This document shows, piece after piece, positions 22,758-36,200 of a stretch of 64,000 bases of DNA. This DNA comes from Caprimulgus europaeus (lineage: Eukaryota; Chordata; Aves; Caprimulgiformes; Caprimulgidae). The notes below the pieces were generated by a model. That model was not told the DNA's origin. It worked only from the letters and a program-made list of their open reading frames with translations, and searched no databases. The translations under genes and the position numbers were made by a program. The stretch lies in NCBI GenBank assembly GCA_907165065.1, contig OU015526.1:70827723-70891722 (forward strand), read 5' to 3'. Within the stretch, counting starts at the first letter, position 1. Each line of letters opens with the position of its first letter.

Positions 22758-24568
22758 TTAGATCCTGATAATACACCCAAAACCCCATAGCATGCTAATG
22801 ATTTATGTACTGTGTAGTAGTAAACAGATCTTTATACTCTATAACTTTCACAGTTATTTGTTGGTTTTACTTGACAATAATTCCTTGATTGGGGAAGCAT
22901 AAGACTAGAATATAACCAAGAAACATAAGGAGCAAGTATCCAGACGTTGTCTCAGGTTTAGAGCACAGTGGTAGATAATGATGGTTCAAATGTTATGAAA
23001 GACTAGAATAATTAATTATACCACCAGAAAACAGACTTGTGAATTTACCATCTGGAAGCATTATTATGTTGTGTGTCTAAATTATTCCCCTATGCTTAGC
23101 ACAAGTCTTCAAATAGTGTCAAATTAATTACACAGAGGGTAAAAATTACATTCCACAAATCTGTAGGCCTCTTTGCCAGTACTTTATTGAAGAATCTTAA
23201 TAGGAAAATGGTATTTGATGAGACTATTTCTTATGCCATGAAGATGAAAGCAAATGATTGCTGCTATCTACTGCACTGTTTACCTGTAAAAGGAAAAATC
23301 TTTGATATGTTCTGCAATCAGCATATAGCTAGTTTTGCACTGTGTTAACTATCAGCCTACACCAGGTATAACTGTACACAACTAAAGATGATGACTTAAT
23401 AAGTCTTTCCAAAGCTACTGTGCAACCAGGCCATTACTACCTGCATGCACAGGCTGTAAGTTTACATTGTAGCTTGACATTAGCCAGGTTATAGGCCTTT
23501 CTATCAGAGATGCATAAAGGAGTTTCTGGAGGGTATTCTTTCAACACCTAAAATAACCCCCAACACATGAGAAAAGCTTCTGCAGAGTTGCCAGAGGTAA
23601 TACCTGAGTGTGTAATACACACATGATATTGCTAGTCTCCAGTCTTCCTTTAGGGGTCAGAGAGAAGCCAGACTGTGTGGCAACAAATTGTCTCAGTTCT
23701 TCCCCTTCATAGGTGGGAAAAAAGAATGGAGCAAAACCAATATTACATACACAAACTTAGCATTAGGGAATATATGCTTCAAATTTTACATTTACTACAG
23801 GAACTTACCGTACTTCTTCAAAAGAAAGCTGCAGGTACAGCTGTACCTGTGAATGTGAACAGAGAGCATCAACACAGACCTTGGGGTAGGCAGCTCCCTT
23901 TACGCCTGGAATAGGGACCCTCACAAACACTCAGAGATGCTGGCTAGACATCAGATGCCTCTAATATATTCGTGACTCACTTGTGTAAATGAAAGCTAAC
24001 ATCTACTGAGTGAATTAATACTTCTACCTTAGTACTTCTGAAAGTGCAATGGTTGCTGAATGAGTTTGGAAAGGCTAAAGGAGAAGTACGTGGCAAAACC
24101 TACTACTTCACAATTTTCACACCTGCCCTCCAGAAGAGTTACGAAAGTCAGTCTATTCCCCACAGTCCAAGAAGGATGAGTGGACTCCTCAAAAATAAGA
24201 GCCAGTTCAGACTATTGCCAAACTTCAAAACAACTCCAAATGTGCTTGGTGTCTGGAGCACTGTTGTTCCTGTTTCATTTTTTGTTTGTTTGGTTGGTTT
24301 GGTTGATTTTTTGCTTTTCAACATGTTTTTCCTCTTGTACTTTCTGTGAGAAGTCAAAAGGAGAAGCAGAAGTAACACAATAACTTGAGAAAGGTCAATC
24401 TGTTGATGGTTCCAACCCGATTTTCAGATCAGAGGAGCCAGGGAAGGGTAAGCATCCAGTAAGTACCAGAGCGTCTGGATGTTTCAGACCTCTTCAGGTT
24501 TTCTTATCAGAATTTGAAAAATGAAAGAAATAAAAAACTAACATTTTTATAATATAAGTGTAAACATT

Positions 24569-24584
24569 CACATGCATGCATGTG
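24569..24584. repeat. 16-bp perfect palindrome
   Basis: CACATGCATGCATGTG reads the same on both strands. It is an alternating purine-pyrimidine sequence that could bind dimeric factors or adopt an unusual helix. No function is inferred. Confidence 0.8.
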
Positions 24585-26024
24585 TTACTCCTGGAGAGAG
24601 AATGTGATTTGGGTCTTGTTTTCACATATGTGTCTCATTTCAGGAGTGACAACTTAATCAACAAACAAAAAACCACCATAAAATCTTGGTCCCAAATGGC
24701 ATTCTCCAACATACTATTCTTCAGAAATGAATTTGTCTTATTAGGATGGGTTTACAGGTGGCACTTGAAGCCCGTCTTGTCTTTTCTCTTTACTAGAGGA
24801 CAATGGGGAAACTTTACTTGGTTTAAATGTACTTTTGCTTGCAAATATACTGACTACATCTCTGTGTTACTTATTGTAGCCAAAGATTCTGAAGAACTAA
24901 TTAAGTGCACTTAGGAGTAAGGAAAGAATTTCACCTGTAATGTAAAGTTGAAAATATTTTAGACAAAGTTAGCTTTTGTAGGTCTACATTTTCTCTTATG
25001 CCTATTATTAGACATTTCTGAATAAGTGTAAAATGAGGAATATTTTAGTTGAAAGAAAATGTATTGTACTACTGGATCTGAAAATAAGCCCATCAATTAA
25101 CTTAAATGAATAATAAAGAATTTAATTATATGAGCCACAAACTTTTTTTTTTTGTGAAAACTTTGCAAATTTCATGCAACCAAGCCAAGTGCCAAGTAAG
25201 CATGCTCCAGAGATAAAGCTATTGCCTTTATAAAAGTGGGGCTTATCAGCCCGATTCCCTAAATAATCCCAGTGCAAGGAGTTATTTTTTTTAAATCTAC
25301 AATAAAAACTGTTGACTGAAAAAACCTACATTGAAATACCAGTATATGGGAGAGTGCAGGAGAGCAGTATGTATGGAAACAGATAGTTGTTAGCCTCCCT
25401 ACACTTTACTGAACAGATTTTACTAACCTAAAAATGTCCGATTGAATTCACAGTGTACAACAGCAGAACAAAACAAGACTCTGTTACATAGACGTAATTT
25501 TGTATATTTGCACCTTGTAATAGCTCCCCCGCAAGTACCCTCGGAGTTTGCTTTGTTTGTTTACTTTTTAGAAAGAGAGAGTAAAACACATAATCACAGC
25601 AGTGACACTAACCAATGCTGTTAACTGTGCTTTTGTACACTGTTGTTGTAGCGCTGACACTCAGTTTTACTAACTATATAGTAGAATTTAAGCTGGATCA
25701 TTTTAATAATGATAAAGCTGTCAAGACTCTGATGTGATTTTCTTCTTGAGCAATTCACCTTCTATTACAGGTTTTATTGTATTTTATAGTGGGAATCTCT
25801 AAATCTGTGGATCAGCTTAGCTCCCTCATTTACACCCATTGCACGTACTACATGGTTTTAACAGACTTACTTTAGAAGGATTCACAGTAGTTGCTAGGAA
25901 ACCTTTCTGTGTTCTTTTCACTTCTTATATAGCATTAACTTTTCAATTGATAAGGCTGTACCTTTAGGTACAGAGGGATTTAAGCAGAATCAAACAATGA
26001 CAGTAGGACTGCAGCATAGATAAG

Positions 26025-26052
26025 AAAAAAAAAAAAAAAAAAAAAAAAAAAA
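26025..26052. repeat. Poly(A) tract, A28
   Basis: An uninterrupted run of 28 A followed by GAAGGTG. No polyadenylation hexamer or recognisable gene body precedes it, so I do not call it the tail of a processed copy. Confidence 0.95.
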
Positions 26053-27969
26053 GAAGGTGTATGTGCAAATCCTTGTTCTTTCTACAGGTAATACAGAGTA
26101 TTGGAGCAAAAGAAAGGATATAGCACAGTTTCCATGAAAGCTTTTAAAGATATTCTGGATCTTATTAGGAAAAGCAGTAAAACAAGACTTCTTACTATAG
26201 CTTAAAGTTTATAAATTCATAAATGATTGTAGAAAAGAAGCCATTTCATTGTGCTACTTCTGTTACATGGCATGTCTTCCCGGGGATAATTTCTAATGAT
26301 AATATTGTAAAGTATTTTTCTGTATGAGGAAAGGAGAACTCCCATACAGCTTTAAAGAACTAAATGTTCTTGCCAAAAGTACCCCTAATGCAAACACATT
26401 CCCACAAAGATCATGCAGTTAAGAGTCATATGTTTTTCCTGCTGAAACACAGTCTGATTGATGCCTTCAGGTCAGCAGACACATAACCTATGTGAGAGCA
26501 ACTTAGCCATGTAGAGAGTGGGGAGATAAAACAAAACTTTACCCTTATCTACTGTAGGCTGCATTGTCTTACTGCTTCTCATCTCTACTGGGACAAAGTA
26601 GTCTTGTCTTTCATTAAGAAGCAATCTTTTCCCAATCAATTCAAGTATACAAACATGTACCAGACGCACAGCAGTAATTATATTACTTTCAGAAGAAGAT
26701 TTTATATTAGGCTATTTTTTCCCTCCCCAGAGAATCCCATCTCTTTTCAAAAATTCAGATCTTATTTAAGCAGGTAAAATGTGAAGAGCCCACTGACACT
26801 CCTGTTCCCATCTCACTCAGGTGCTTCACTGTCCTCAAAGCCTGATGGTGATTGTTCAGCCAAGATTGCAGTACATTCTTGGTATTGCAACTCATTAGCT
26901 TGAGCAGCACCACAGCTATCTTATAATAGGCCTTACAGCAAATTTATGGAGAGCAGGAGATATTTTTTTTCCTTCACAACTGAAAGAAGAAAGATAATTA
27001 GATTTGTATTTTCTATACCTTTTTAATCTGGGACAGCTATAAAGCTGTAAGTGTAGGTGGTTCTGCAGGTTATTTGCCTTCTTCAAAGTTTCTGAAAGCC
27101 AAATCAAACAAATTATTTTCTTGTTTTATGGTTTTTTTGTTGTTTGTTTTTTTTCCCTATACTTTCCTGTAGAGATCAGACAGTCTCATAACATCACAGG
27201 CTCACTTCAGAAAAAAACCTAACTCATTTCTTCCAACAGCCTTATTCAAACCTCTTGGGTTAACAAATCTGGTTTTGTATTAGCACTGTCTTGGGTAGTG
27301 AGATTTTTTTAAATGCCTACTTTCTACCAGTCAATATGAATAAAGGAGAGAAAAGTATTCCCCAGCATCTTGCTTTCAAACCAGCCAAATCAGAAAACAT
27401 TCAAGGATATGCATATACAGAAATAAGGCTATCGTGCCTTCATCCCTAATATAGCCTGGCAAAATTAATTTCAAATAATAAGACAAAAACACAAATAATA
27501 ATGAGTGAGTTTAAAGTTCATGAAGATTATAAGGCAAACAGGCCACTGAAAGAAACAGTAACTGGCTACACGCCATAGAACATTAACTTCAACCAGAAAC
27601 CTCTGTGCCAAATTTGTATCAACCCTTCTTCAAAGGTGAGTTTGTCTAAAGCAAAAGTCATCTCAGAGGGATTCAAAAACATCCTGAGAAAAAAAGAGAA
27701 TCCTCCACCTCCAGTCATAAAGAATACCCTTTCCGTTAAAAATATTTGTCAAATTCTAATTGTAGGTTGTTTGATTTAATCTTTTAGCTCTTCTCTTACT
27801 ATTCCTTTTCCCACTACCGTTAAAGAGTCTGTAGCACTCAATATTGTCTTGGCATCAAAACATTAATTTATATACTGCAACTAAGTAATTTCTCAATCTT
27901 GTTGATAAGTTAAACAGAAAGACTTATTTAAATATTTTATTGAAAGGCACTTGATCCAATCTTTCCTCC

Positions 27970-27995
27970 TTTTTTTTTTTTTTTTTCTTTTTTTT
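27970..27995. repeat. Poly(T) tract with one interruption
   Basis: T17, a single C, then T8, followed by GGTAACTATT. Confidence 0.9.
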
Positions 27996-29856
27996 GGTAA
28001 CTATTTTCTACAATCTCTCCCATCTTTTAACAACCTTTAAAATAGGGACAATACTCTTATACACAAAATGGTAATAGCAATCTCTCAGTGATGCATGCAA
28101 GGTAAATCACCCAAGAAAAACTTCCCAGTTACGCATCACAGTCTTGTATAAGCTCCTTTAGGCACAAGATTAGACAGAAATCTTCATATAGTTATTGTGA
28201 AAGGAAGGACTTGTAGAAATAGAGAGTTATGTAAGATAGCTCTTGTTATTCTCCAAATTCAAAAGCTTTGGCCAGCATTACACTGGCTACTACTTCTCTT
28301 TGAGGGACATCTCTCTCCTTGACATCCTTTGAAACAGTAGAAGCAACTGAAAAGGTACCAAAGTAACAAAAGAACCTCCAAACCAAATAAAAATAACAAT
28401 AAAACCCCCAGATGTTAAAAAACAGAAGAGCAGCTCTCCATGCAGGATATGCTCTTACTAACTCCCTTAAGGGTCATTCTGTAAGTGGCAAAAGAAACAT
28501 TACAGCATGTGTTGGACTTCTGTACCATCACAAATGACTTGGCATTGTATGCTTTCTGTTATTCTTCTGTGTATTACCTAAAATGTCACATGAATTAAGT
28601 TGTATAGCATAGATTTATGTTGCTAACAATAAAAGAAAAAGGAGGAAAAGGAGGAGTAGAGACTTAAACACATTTCAAAAAGCTCAAAATAGCTCTTCAC
28701 TTAAAAGGAGTTCTTAATAGCAAGAGATGGAAATATAGAAAACAAAATTCTTAAGAATAAGTCCTAAAAGCTCCTTTCATCTTTTGGGCTAATTATTTTG
28801 AACACATTCACCTAAAGAGATCACTGGTCAAATATATAGATGAATCTACATCTGAAATACTGCAGAAAGCCAGCAAAAAAAAAAGATTAATGCAAAGTGA
28901 AATAGTAATTTCAAGTTGTAACAAAAGGAGTTTTGTTATAGGAAATACAAACTAATATGCCTACAGGAATATTAGGCTGTTTCTCTTTCTAAAACACGTA
29001 AAAATGATACTAGCTAAAAGTATGCAAAAAATAACTTTCACTCAAAACTGTGTCTGCAAAAGCACTTTGAGAAAATATACAGAACTAGACTAGATTAACC
29101 CTCATCTACTTTATTCCCATCTTCCTTAGAAGGAGATACATGAGGCTGTGAAGTACTGTATTCCTCCAAGAGTAAACCCCAAAGGAATGTTGCTGTACAT
29201 CTCAAACCAGCAATGACAGACAAAGCACTAAGGTATTGTATGGAACTAGCTTAGATTATTTAGGTAAATACAAGAAAAATCCATCATCCTTACTATAAAA
29301 CTGACTTCGTTCTTTGGTCTGCCATTTAAGTGTAAGTAATTTAGGGTTAAAATATGAATGATGAAGAATGAGACTTCTATTTAACTTTTGCTTACCAAAA
29401 CTAAGTTATGCATTCTATACTATGTTTGGGGTTTTTGTTTTGGTTTGGTTTGGTTTGTTTTTTTCAAAGAACGTTGTGTAGAAAATAATGGTTAAATTTC
29501 ATTTTAAAATTGCACTCAAGGAGAATATGACTACTAGATTATTCTCGGTTCCGAGTTATTTACTTCACCTAGCACAGTGTTACACACCAAACAATGAAAA
29601 CAATATAAAAATTGAGTCCTTATGTGTGATGGCTGATCTCACTTCAAGATCCAAACAAAAGCTCTCATTCAGCCAGTCATACTATTTCTATCAATACAAA
29701 CACATATTAATGCATTAACGCTGCGCAAGTTGTATCTGAAATGCCCAGAGATTAGCAATCCCTTCATCATTACACCCTATTTACTAGCTGAGTTCACTAA
29801 CTCATCAGTATGACTGGTTTGTTTCCAAATGCCTGTTTGGTCTCCTGGAAGCACAA

Positions 29857-29902
29857 ATTATGATTTTTTAAAATTATGATTAATTATGATTTTTTAAATT
29901 AC
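29857..29902. repeat. Local repeat of AATTATGATT
   Basis: AATTATGATT occurs at 29857, 29872 and 29882. The first and last copies extend into TTTTAAA, giving a 25-bp spacing between the longer copies. It is AT-rich slippage. Confidence 0.75.
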
Positions 29903-32900
29903 AGATAATTGGTGAAGACCAAAACTTAGTGTGTCGTAACTCTTAATTTTCCCTGTTGTAGTTTTTAAATAACTAGCACTTAGTCAGCAGATTTCTCATC
30001 TTTCACATCTCCTGTTGCACCACCAAAGAATTAATAGGACTTGGCTTCTTTTGTATACTGCTGAAGTCTTGACAGGTTCTGCATTCCCCACAGTTCAACT
30101 CTGTCAGATATTAAGAAATATTCTCATTCTTTAGAGAAATGCTAGCTGTGCACACACACGAACAAATAAAGGCTTCCTTAAAAACCAGTAGTTAAAAGCA
30201 CGTAGAAATAGATTGTTGGCATACGTACATCATCCTCACTCTGCAAAGGCAGTAGTCCTTGCATGCCTCGGTTCCTTCCACTGCTCTCATACCAATGTTG
30301 TTACACTTCACTGCCCATTTATCAACTTATAAGTATCTCCATCTCCAGTGACCTCCCAAGTGTGATACAAGTTCTTATGAGCAGCTACAGTTCCAAATCA
30401 AGTCCAGATTAAGTCCTTCTCAAGTCTTGAGAGGGCTGATAGAATCAGACACATACACTGAAAAAAGAGACACAATTCTCATATCTTAACTCCTGTTTAT
30501 GATCAAACGGCCTTTCAGCTTGTGAGCATTCCTTCTCAGTCGCTTCAACATAGCAATATCCTCATTGTCAGGTGACACTAATGACCTCATGAGTTTTTTC
30601 TTCATCTTCCAACTACTGTTCCCTCATTCATCATACTTTCACGATGTCTGTGTGACTATACCTGAGCTGAAGGTTTTCTCATCCTCAATAGAGTAACAAG
30701 TCAAAAGACAGCTTCTATGCTCTTTGGGCTTATGCAATTAAAAGAGGATTGCAAAACTAAATCTAAATGCTCTTCCTAGTCTTCTGTCCTCCACCTTTTG
30801 CTCTCTCCACCCTTCAATGATCAGCATGATTGAGTGCTTCTTTCCAAAAAAAACATTATTCCATGTCTTCCAGTCTTCAACACCGAAAGGGTTGGAAAAC
30901 CAAAGCCTCCACAGCAAGTCAGAAGGAATCAACCAGCACTGTTCTACAAATTAAAAAACCTCTATGGCTTTTACTTTCATAACACTTGCAAAGATATGGC
31001 TGTAAAGGTGTTGCTGGCTCTTCCCTCTTTTGACTACTGAGGAAGTCAGCGTTATCTGTGGAAGTGCTTGTGTACTCAGACAGGTAGCTTCTAAATACAC
31101 ATGTGGGATTTTTGAGGGGAAAAAAACACCCTACAAAATCTGTTGATGCATTTCCTCAAATAGTATCACTGTATGAATCCCAAACATTAAGCATTTGAAA
31201 ACTGATGATTAAACAACTCTTTTTTCCTATGCCAAATGCAGACTTGAGGAGGAAACAGCTTACATGGGTAATAATGCTTGTTTTGGATCGATACGCCGTA
31301 CATTGCCCAGTGCTGATTACTTTGAACAAATGCACAGCTTTACCTCATGTAATAAAAATCTGGCTGCCCTTTGTTACTCATGAAACTCATAAAGGTTAAA
31401 CCTTTAGCCTGAAGGAAAAAAAAAGATCCTTCTCATGCAATGAAAATTAATAGGACTGAGCATTCCTCCCCTTGCAGGCAGCTGTAATTTTTCAGCTAGG
31501 AGGTATAGAGGTTTAAGAAGAACTGATGATGAGAAGTTTTTGTCACCAACATAAACACATTTTAAAAGTGGCTAGCAGTTGGCTCACACTGAGAATTGTA
31601 TGTCTGAGGCGATGCCAGTGGTACTTAGCACAGCTGCTCATGGCTGTGCGCCTAATTGAATGTTGTTTGTCTCAAGATTTTCCAGTGGACCATTTCAAGT
31701 GGCAGCACACAGCTGATGTGCCATATAACCCGCATTAACACCTCACCTGCAAAATACATAATTACATTCAAATATGCTGATTACATGCAAAATACAAACA
31801 CATGCCAGTGGTTGCATTTCAGAAGTAACCATGCTGCCCATCCACAGTGAAGAAAATAAGTGGATTGTTATCTGGAACTGGTCCCACATCTTGTTTCTCC
31901 AAAAAAAGATTATTGGTAGCATGTAGAAATTAAAATTTCATATGATCATTTTTTTGATGACGGCTTTTTAAGACTAGGTAAATCTAATTCTGTTTGTTTC
32001 CCACACAACTTATGTAAATGTTTGTAAAACATATTTCTGTGATGCTAAAAAAGGAAATCTGATCAATTACTTCTATATCTATAATGAGCTGTCACATTGT
32101 GTGATTTATAAAATTAGAGGATGCTAATCTAATATCTCTTAATATAACTGCTACTCTGATGTCAATCTTTTTTACTGGAACATGTTTTTTCCAGATTTAT
32201 TTATTTTTTAATAACTAGTGTTCACTTCACAGTGAAGTTGATGTTTGTATTAAACTAATTTACATTCATTTGAAAATGCTGAATCCAAGCCATTTCCTTC
32301 TGCTGGGAATGCAGACAAGCACAGTTGCTGACAAATAAATATTTGGAAAATATGTTTTTATTATTGTTGTGTCTTCGGGTGATTGCATGAAACAGCTGAT
32401 CTGAGATGTCGGTATAGTCACTGTGAATGCAGTGGACTAAGCTTTGTTCTACCAGGGCAGGTAACAACTAAAATACTCCAAACAGAACCTAAGCCTTGAA
32501 TTTAGGAATAATTTCTTAAGACTTACTTAAAATAATGCATTTATGTAACACAATCAATTAAATTCACATAATAATGAAACATAGTTTGTGTATTTTTTCC
32601 TTAGGAAATACAAGTGGGTAGTCTAGCAGTATGTAGTCTTGCTAAATTCTATGTGTTTTGAGATGATCATCATTAAAATAAAAAAAATAATCTTAAATTT
32701 TAAAAAATTATCATTGCTTCTGTTGTGCTACACAACCCAGAAACAACCTTGAAAACCTGTGGTATATTAAAACAATACCTAGTGGACAAACCCAATCTCT
32801 TGAAAGAGATTTATGGGAAAGGAAAAGCTTATAGAATCAGGTTTATAATGAAGGTGAGAACTTAAGTCTGTCCTTTTGTGTCTTCAAACTTTGTGCACTT

Positions 32901-34305
32901 TGAGAAGAAATGTCCCTCTGAGGAAAGCGCTGATCTGAACATCTAATGAAAGTCTGAATGTCTTCTATAAAATGGTAAGAATGAAGCTTGCATAGACAAT
33001 CATAAAGCTGATACTTCCTAATTTTACAGGCTACACAATTTACTTCCTTCACACAGACTCCTAAGCATGAGATTCTTGCTAGAAAGAAAGCTAGGAACAG
33101 ACTTTGTTACCTATAGATCTCACATAATGAATCAGCTGAAGCATTTGAACCTTTTTCCTTCAGCTGCTGTAAAACCAGCTGCTGTTACTGGAATTACCTG
33201 GCTAGCAGTACTCAAGGAACACACTGCTGCTGGACAGACCTCAAATGGGTTGGGGGAAAAAGCTTCTACTATGCTATTTCTCCATCAGTGTCATCCCTGA
33301 GCTGAGACTACAGGCTTTGTATCTGGCTATGTATTCTACAGGTGGGACACTGCTAAAGGCCATTAAAGCAGTTTTGGGACAGATGAGATTTGCAAATAAA
33401 AGCCATCTCATTCCTCTGCTTTCTTTCTTGCATACTTCCTATCCCCAAAGCTATAGTAACTTCTGGGCATTCTCACTACAATGAGAATGCCCTTTTTAAT
33501 TTTTACAAAATTAATGGATCTCTTAGAGATTTTCCATGTTTAAATCTCTTACTTTGTCAAACTAATTAGTGTTGTTTTAATCACTTTCACATCACAGAGC
33601 ATCTACATCCTGATAGGTGCTTAAGAGAGAAGGATAAAGGAACAGCTCCTTCCCTGAAGAGCTTGAAGTCATTCTCATAGTTCTTGAAAACAGCTACTCT
33701 TAAAACAGACTTTACAAACTATATTTTAGGAATTTGTAAATGACATATATTGATTTTCTCATCCTTACATTACACCCATCATGATTTTTATAGCAAATCT
33801 TCTTTTGGTAAACTGATTAACATTTCATTTTTAATAAACTCTCTTCTTGAGAGTATCTCTTACCTCAATCAAATAATTGACGTGTTTTAGGGAGCATAGC
33901 TCTTTTACACAATTTGTATATTTTTACAAAATATTGTATCACAAGGAAAAATGCATTGACTTAGAGCAACTTTGGTAAACTAACGAGAGAAACAACTGTT
34001 CCAAGGAAGTGACTTTACAAACAACAGCCTTTTGTATAGACAACACATTTCACCAAAATTTAAAGTGCAGTGAGGCAATATAATACACACTGATAATGGG
34101 CAGTGTTAAAGACTTAGAAAACAAATGACTGGGGAGTTGCTGTAATAAGATGCAATCAGGGGGACATTTTAAATTTTGTATTCCTAGAAGTGAACTTTAA
34201 GAGAGAATATGACCAAAAATTATGACCCAGACCTTTGAGAGAGCACTATATTTAGTCTTTTTATGAGTGAATTTGAAGTCTTGATTTATTCTCTGTCACC
34301 CAAAT

Positions 34306-35336
34306 TCACAGAATCACAGAATGTCAGGGGTTGGAAGGGACCTCAGGAGATCATCTAGTCCAACCCCTCCTGCCAAAGCAGGTTCCCTACAACAGGTTGC
34401 ACAGGAAAGCGTCCAGGCGGGTTTTGAACATCACCAGAGATGGAGACTCCACAACTTCTCTGGGCAGCCTGTCCCAGTGCTCTGTCACCCTCACAGTAAA
34501 GTTTTTCTTTAAGTTTGTGTGGAACATCCCATGTTGCAACTTTTGCCCATTGCCCCTCGTCCTGTCACTGGGTGTGACCAAAAAAAAGCCCAGCCCCATC
34601 CGTTTGGCGCCTGCATTTCAGGTGTTTATAGACATTAATAAGATCCTCTCTCAGTCTTCTCTTCTCCAGGCTGCAGAGTCTCAGCTCTCTCAGACTCTCC
34701 TCATATGGGAGATGTTCCAGGCCCCTAATCATTATTGTGGCCCTCCACTGGACTCCAGAAGATCCCTGTCCTTCTTGAACTGAGGAGCCCAGAACTGTAC
34801 ACAATACTCCAGATGTGGCCTCACCAGGGCAGAGTAGAGGAGGAGAAAAACCTCCCTCGACCTGCTGGCCACACTCTTTTTAATGCACACCAGGATACTG
34901 TTGGCCTTCCTGGCCCCAAGGGCACACTGCTGGCTCATGGTCAGCCTTGTGTGCACCAGCACACCCAGGTCCTCTTCGTCTGAGCTCCTCTCCAGCAGGT
35001 CAGCCCCAATCTGTACTGGTGCATGTGGTTATTCCTCCCCAGGTGAAGGGCTCTGCACTTGCTCTTGTTGAACTTCATCAGGTTCCTTTCCACCGAACTC
35101 TCCAGTGTGTCCAGGTCTTGTTGAACAGCAGCTCAGCCTTCTGGTGTGCCAGCCACTCCTCCCAGCTTTGTATCACCAGCAACCCTGCTGAGGGTGGATG
35201 CTATCCCTACATCTAGGTCATCAATGGAGATGTTAAACAAGACCAGACCCAGTATCGATCCCTGGGGAACACTGCTAGTTACAGGCCTCCAACTAGATTC
35301 TGCAACACTGATCACAACCTTCTGAGCTCTGCAAAT
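34306..35336 (-). mobile_element. CR1 LINE, 5'-truncated copy (about 1 kb)
   Basis: This is a chicken-repeat-1 (CR1) non-LTR retrotransposon on the minus strand, the commonest avian repeat class. Its 3' end is at the low coordinate: the plus strand opens with tandem CACAGAAT-like units followed by GGTTGGAAGGGACCT and TCTAGTCCAACCCC, the reverse complement of the typical CR1 3' terminus. Minus-strand translation gives successive pieces of the ORF2 C-terminus: a PQGSILG reverse transcriptase motif, a DTKLGG block after the catalytic site, [19 protein letters not shown], and LPREVVESPSL near the end. The pieces fall in different frames, so the copy is dead. It breaks off within the reverse transcriptase domain near 35.34 kb, which fits the usual 5' truncation during target-primed reverse transcription. 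The 5' limit is approximate, and I do not assign a subfamily. Confidence 0.95.
34387..35330 (-). pseudogene. Remnant of CR1 ORF2 (reverse transcriptase C-terminal part)
   Basis: Open pieces at 35133-35315, 34732-34962, 34565-34804 and 34387-34599 on the minus strand read in order as the end of CR1 ORF2. The first carries VPQGSILG (RT block B-like). Where the catalytic F/YADD motif is expected it reads VAGD before TKLGG, so the first Asp of the active-site pair is replaced by Gly. The second carries [11 protein letters not shown] and FWAPQFKKD, the third [12 protein letters not shown], and the fourth DRTRGNG and RLPREVVESPS. The pieces overlap or change frame, so indels are present. The endonuclease domain and ORF1 are absent because of 5' truncation. 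No functional protein is expected. Confidence 0.9.
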
Positions 35337-36095
35337 TCTGTTAACAAACTAAATAAACTACAGGTTTTTTAAAATATTATCTACCATTCTCAACTCTCAT
35401 ATGTATTTTTAATTTTAAAATTAAATATTCTGGATATTAAATTGCAAAATACTGTCTTTAAAAAATCATTTTGATTTATTAATAAGATAAGCTATCGATT
35501 ACACTAGTCCAGGTGTTCAGAACTGCTTAGATATCTCCATGGACCACAGCACTGTGACATATCATCACATTCTGTCTTTTGTCTGGCTCATTTTGTTAGC
35601 AAAACATTTCAATAATGTACAAAAATAACAAGCCTATATGTTTCACTTTATTTCATTCATTGCTGTTCTTATCCACACCAAAATTACAGCTTTTATTTGA
35701 AGGTGTTACGTGGGAGGTGATGAAGAGCCCAATGAAACTTCTTTATTCCTTTTCTACCCACTTGTGGTAACAGGTCATATTGGGGTTTAGTCAGAAGAAG
35801 AATTTGAGTGGCCTCACTTGAACAGAATAATTACAGTGCCATAGCTAAACAGATATAACTCCCCCATGTGGATACTCTATTCCAAGGATAAAAAATATTT
35901 TATTATAGAATAATTACTCTGCTTTTTAATTCTATCTGAAAACGGTTACTTCCCCTCCAAAGGGAGGAATCACATGGGAAGTATATCAAGATATCTACAA
36001 AGTTTCATTTCTTCTTGCGAACCAACCCTCTCGGGGAATCCCAAAATGCTGGAACAGTACCGACTCCAATTCACCAAATCTCCACTGTATTTCAG

Positions 36096-36200
36096 TCAAG
36101 GGAAGAGCATGATCTGCCATCTAGTCTAGTCAAAAAGCCCCCTCCACAAAGAAGAATGGGATTGACAATGGGATACCATGAGATATTTCTACAATACTGG
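36096..36200 (+). other. Candidate internal exon (splice-bounded open segment), unidentified
   Basis: A 105-nt segment (35 codons, phase 0 to 0) between CTGTATTTCAG (ends 36095) and ACTGG|GTAAGT (donor at 36201), the best-matched splice pair I see in the window. Only the frame starting exactly at the exon edge is open. It encodes SREEHDLP, then a basic proline patch (VKKPPPQRR), and ends IFLQYW. Upstream sequence stays open in the same frame back to 35940, so the openness is not unique to the exon. I know no matching family. Confidence 0.17.

Larger units (their letters stand above)
14565..26024. other. AT-rich non-coding sequence
   Basis: About 11.5 kb without a recognised interspersed repeat. 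It holds one candidate exon (16286-16462) and the small repeats listed separately. A poly(T)/C tract at 15785-15808 produces the Lys- and Phe-rich frames around it. I see no tRNA-like or other RNA gene. Confidence 0.5.
26053..34305. other. AT-rich non-coding sequence
   Basis: About 8 kb between the A28 tract and the long CR1. It contains the interrupted T run at 27970 and a T/G-rich tract at 29430-29465. Short frames such as 29488-29718 and 33067-33300 have no recognisable motif. Confidence 0.5.

Noticed and set aside
24418..24447. Short segment between TTTTCAG and GGTAAGC
   Set aside because: It would be an exon of about 20 bp, and chance matches of this size are expected.
34331..34783. 150-codon plus-strand frame
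   Set aside because: It is the antisense of the CR1 3' end and ORF2 remnant, a shadow of the repeat.
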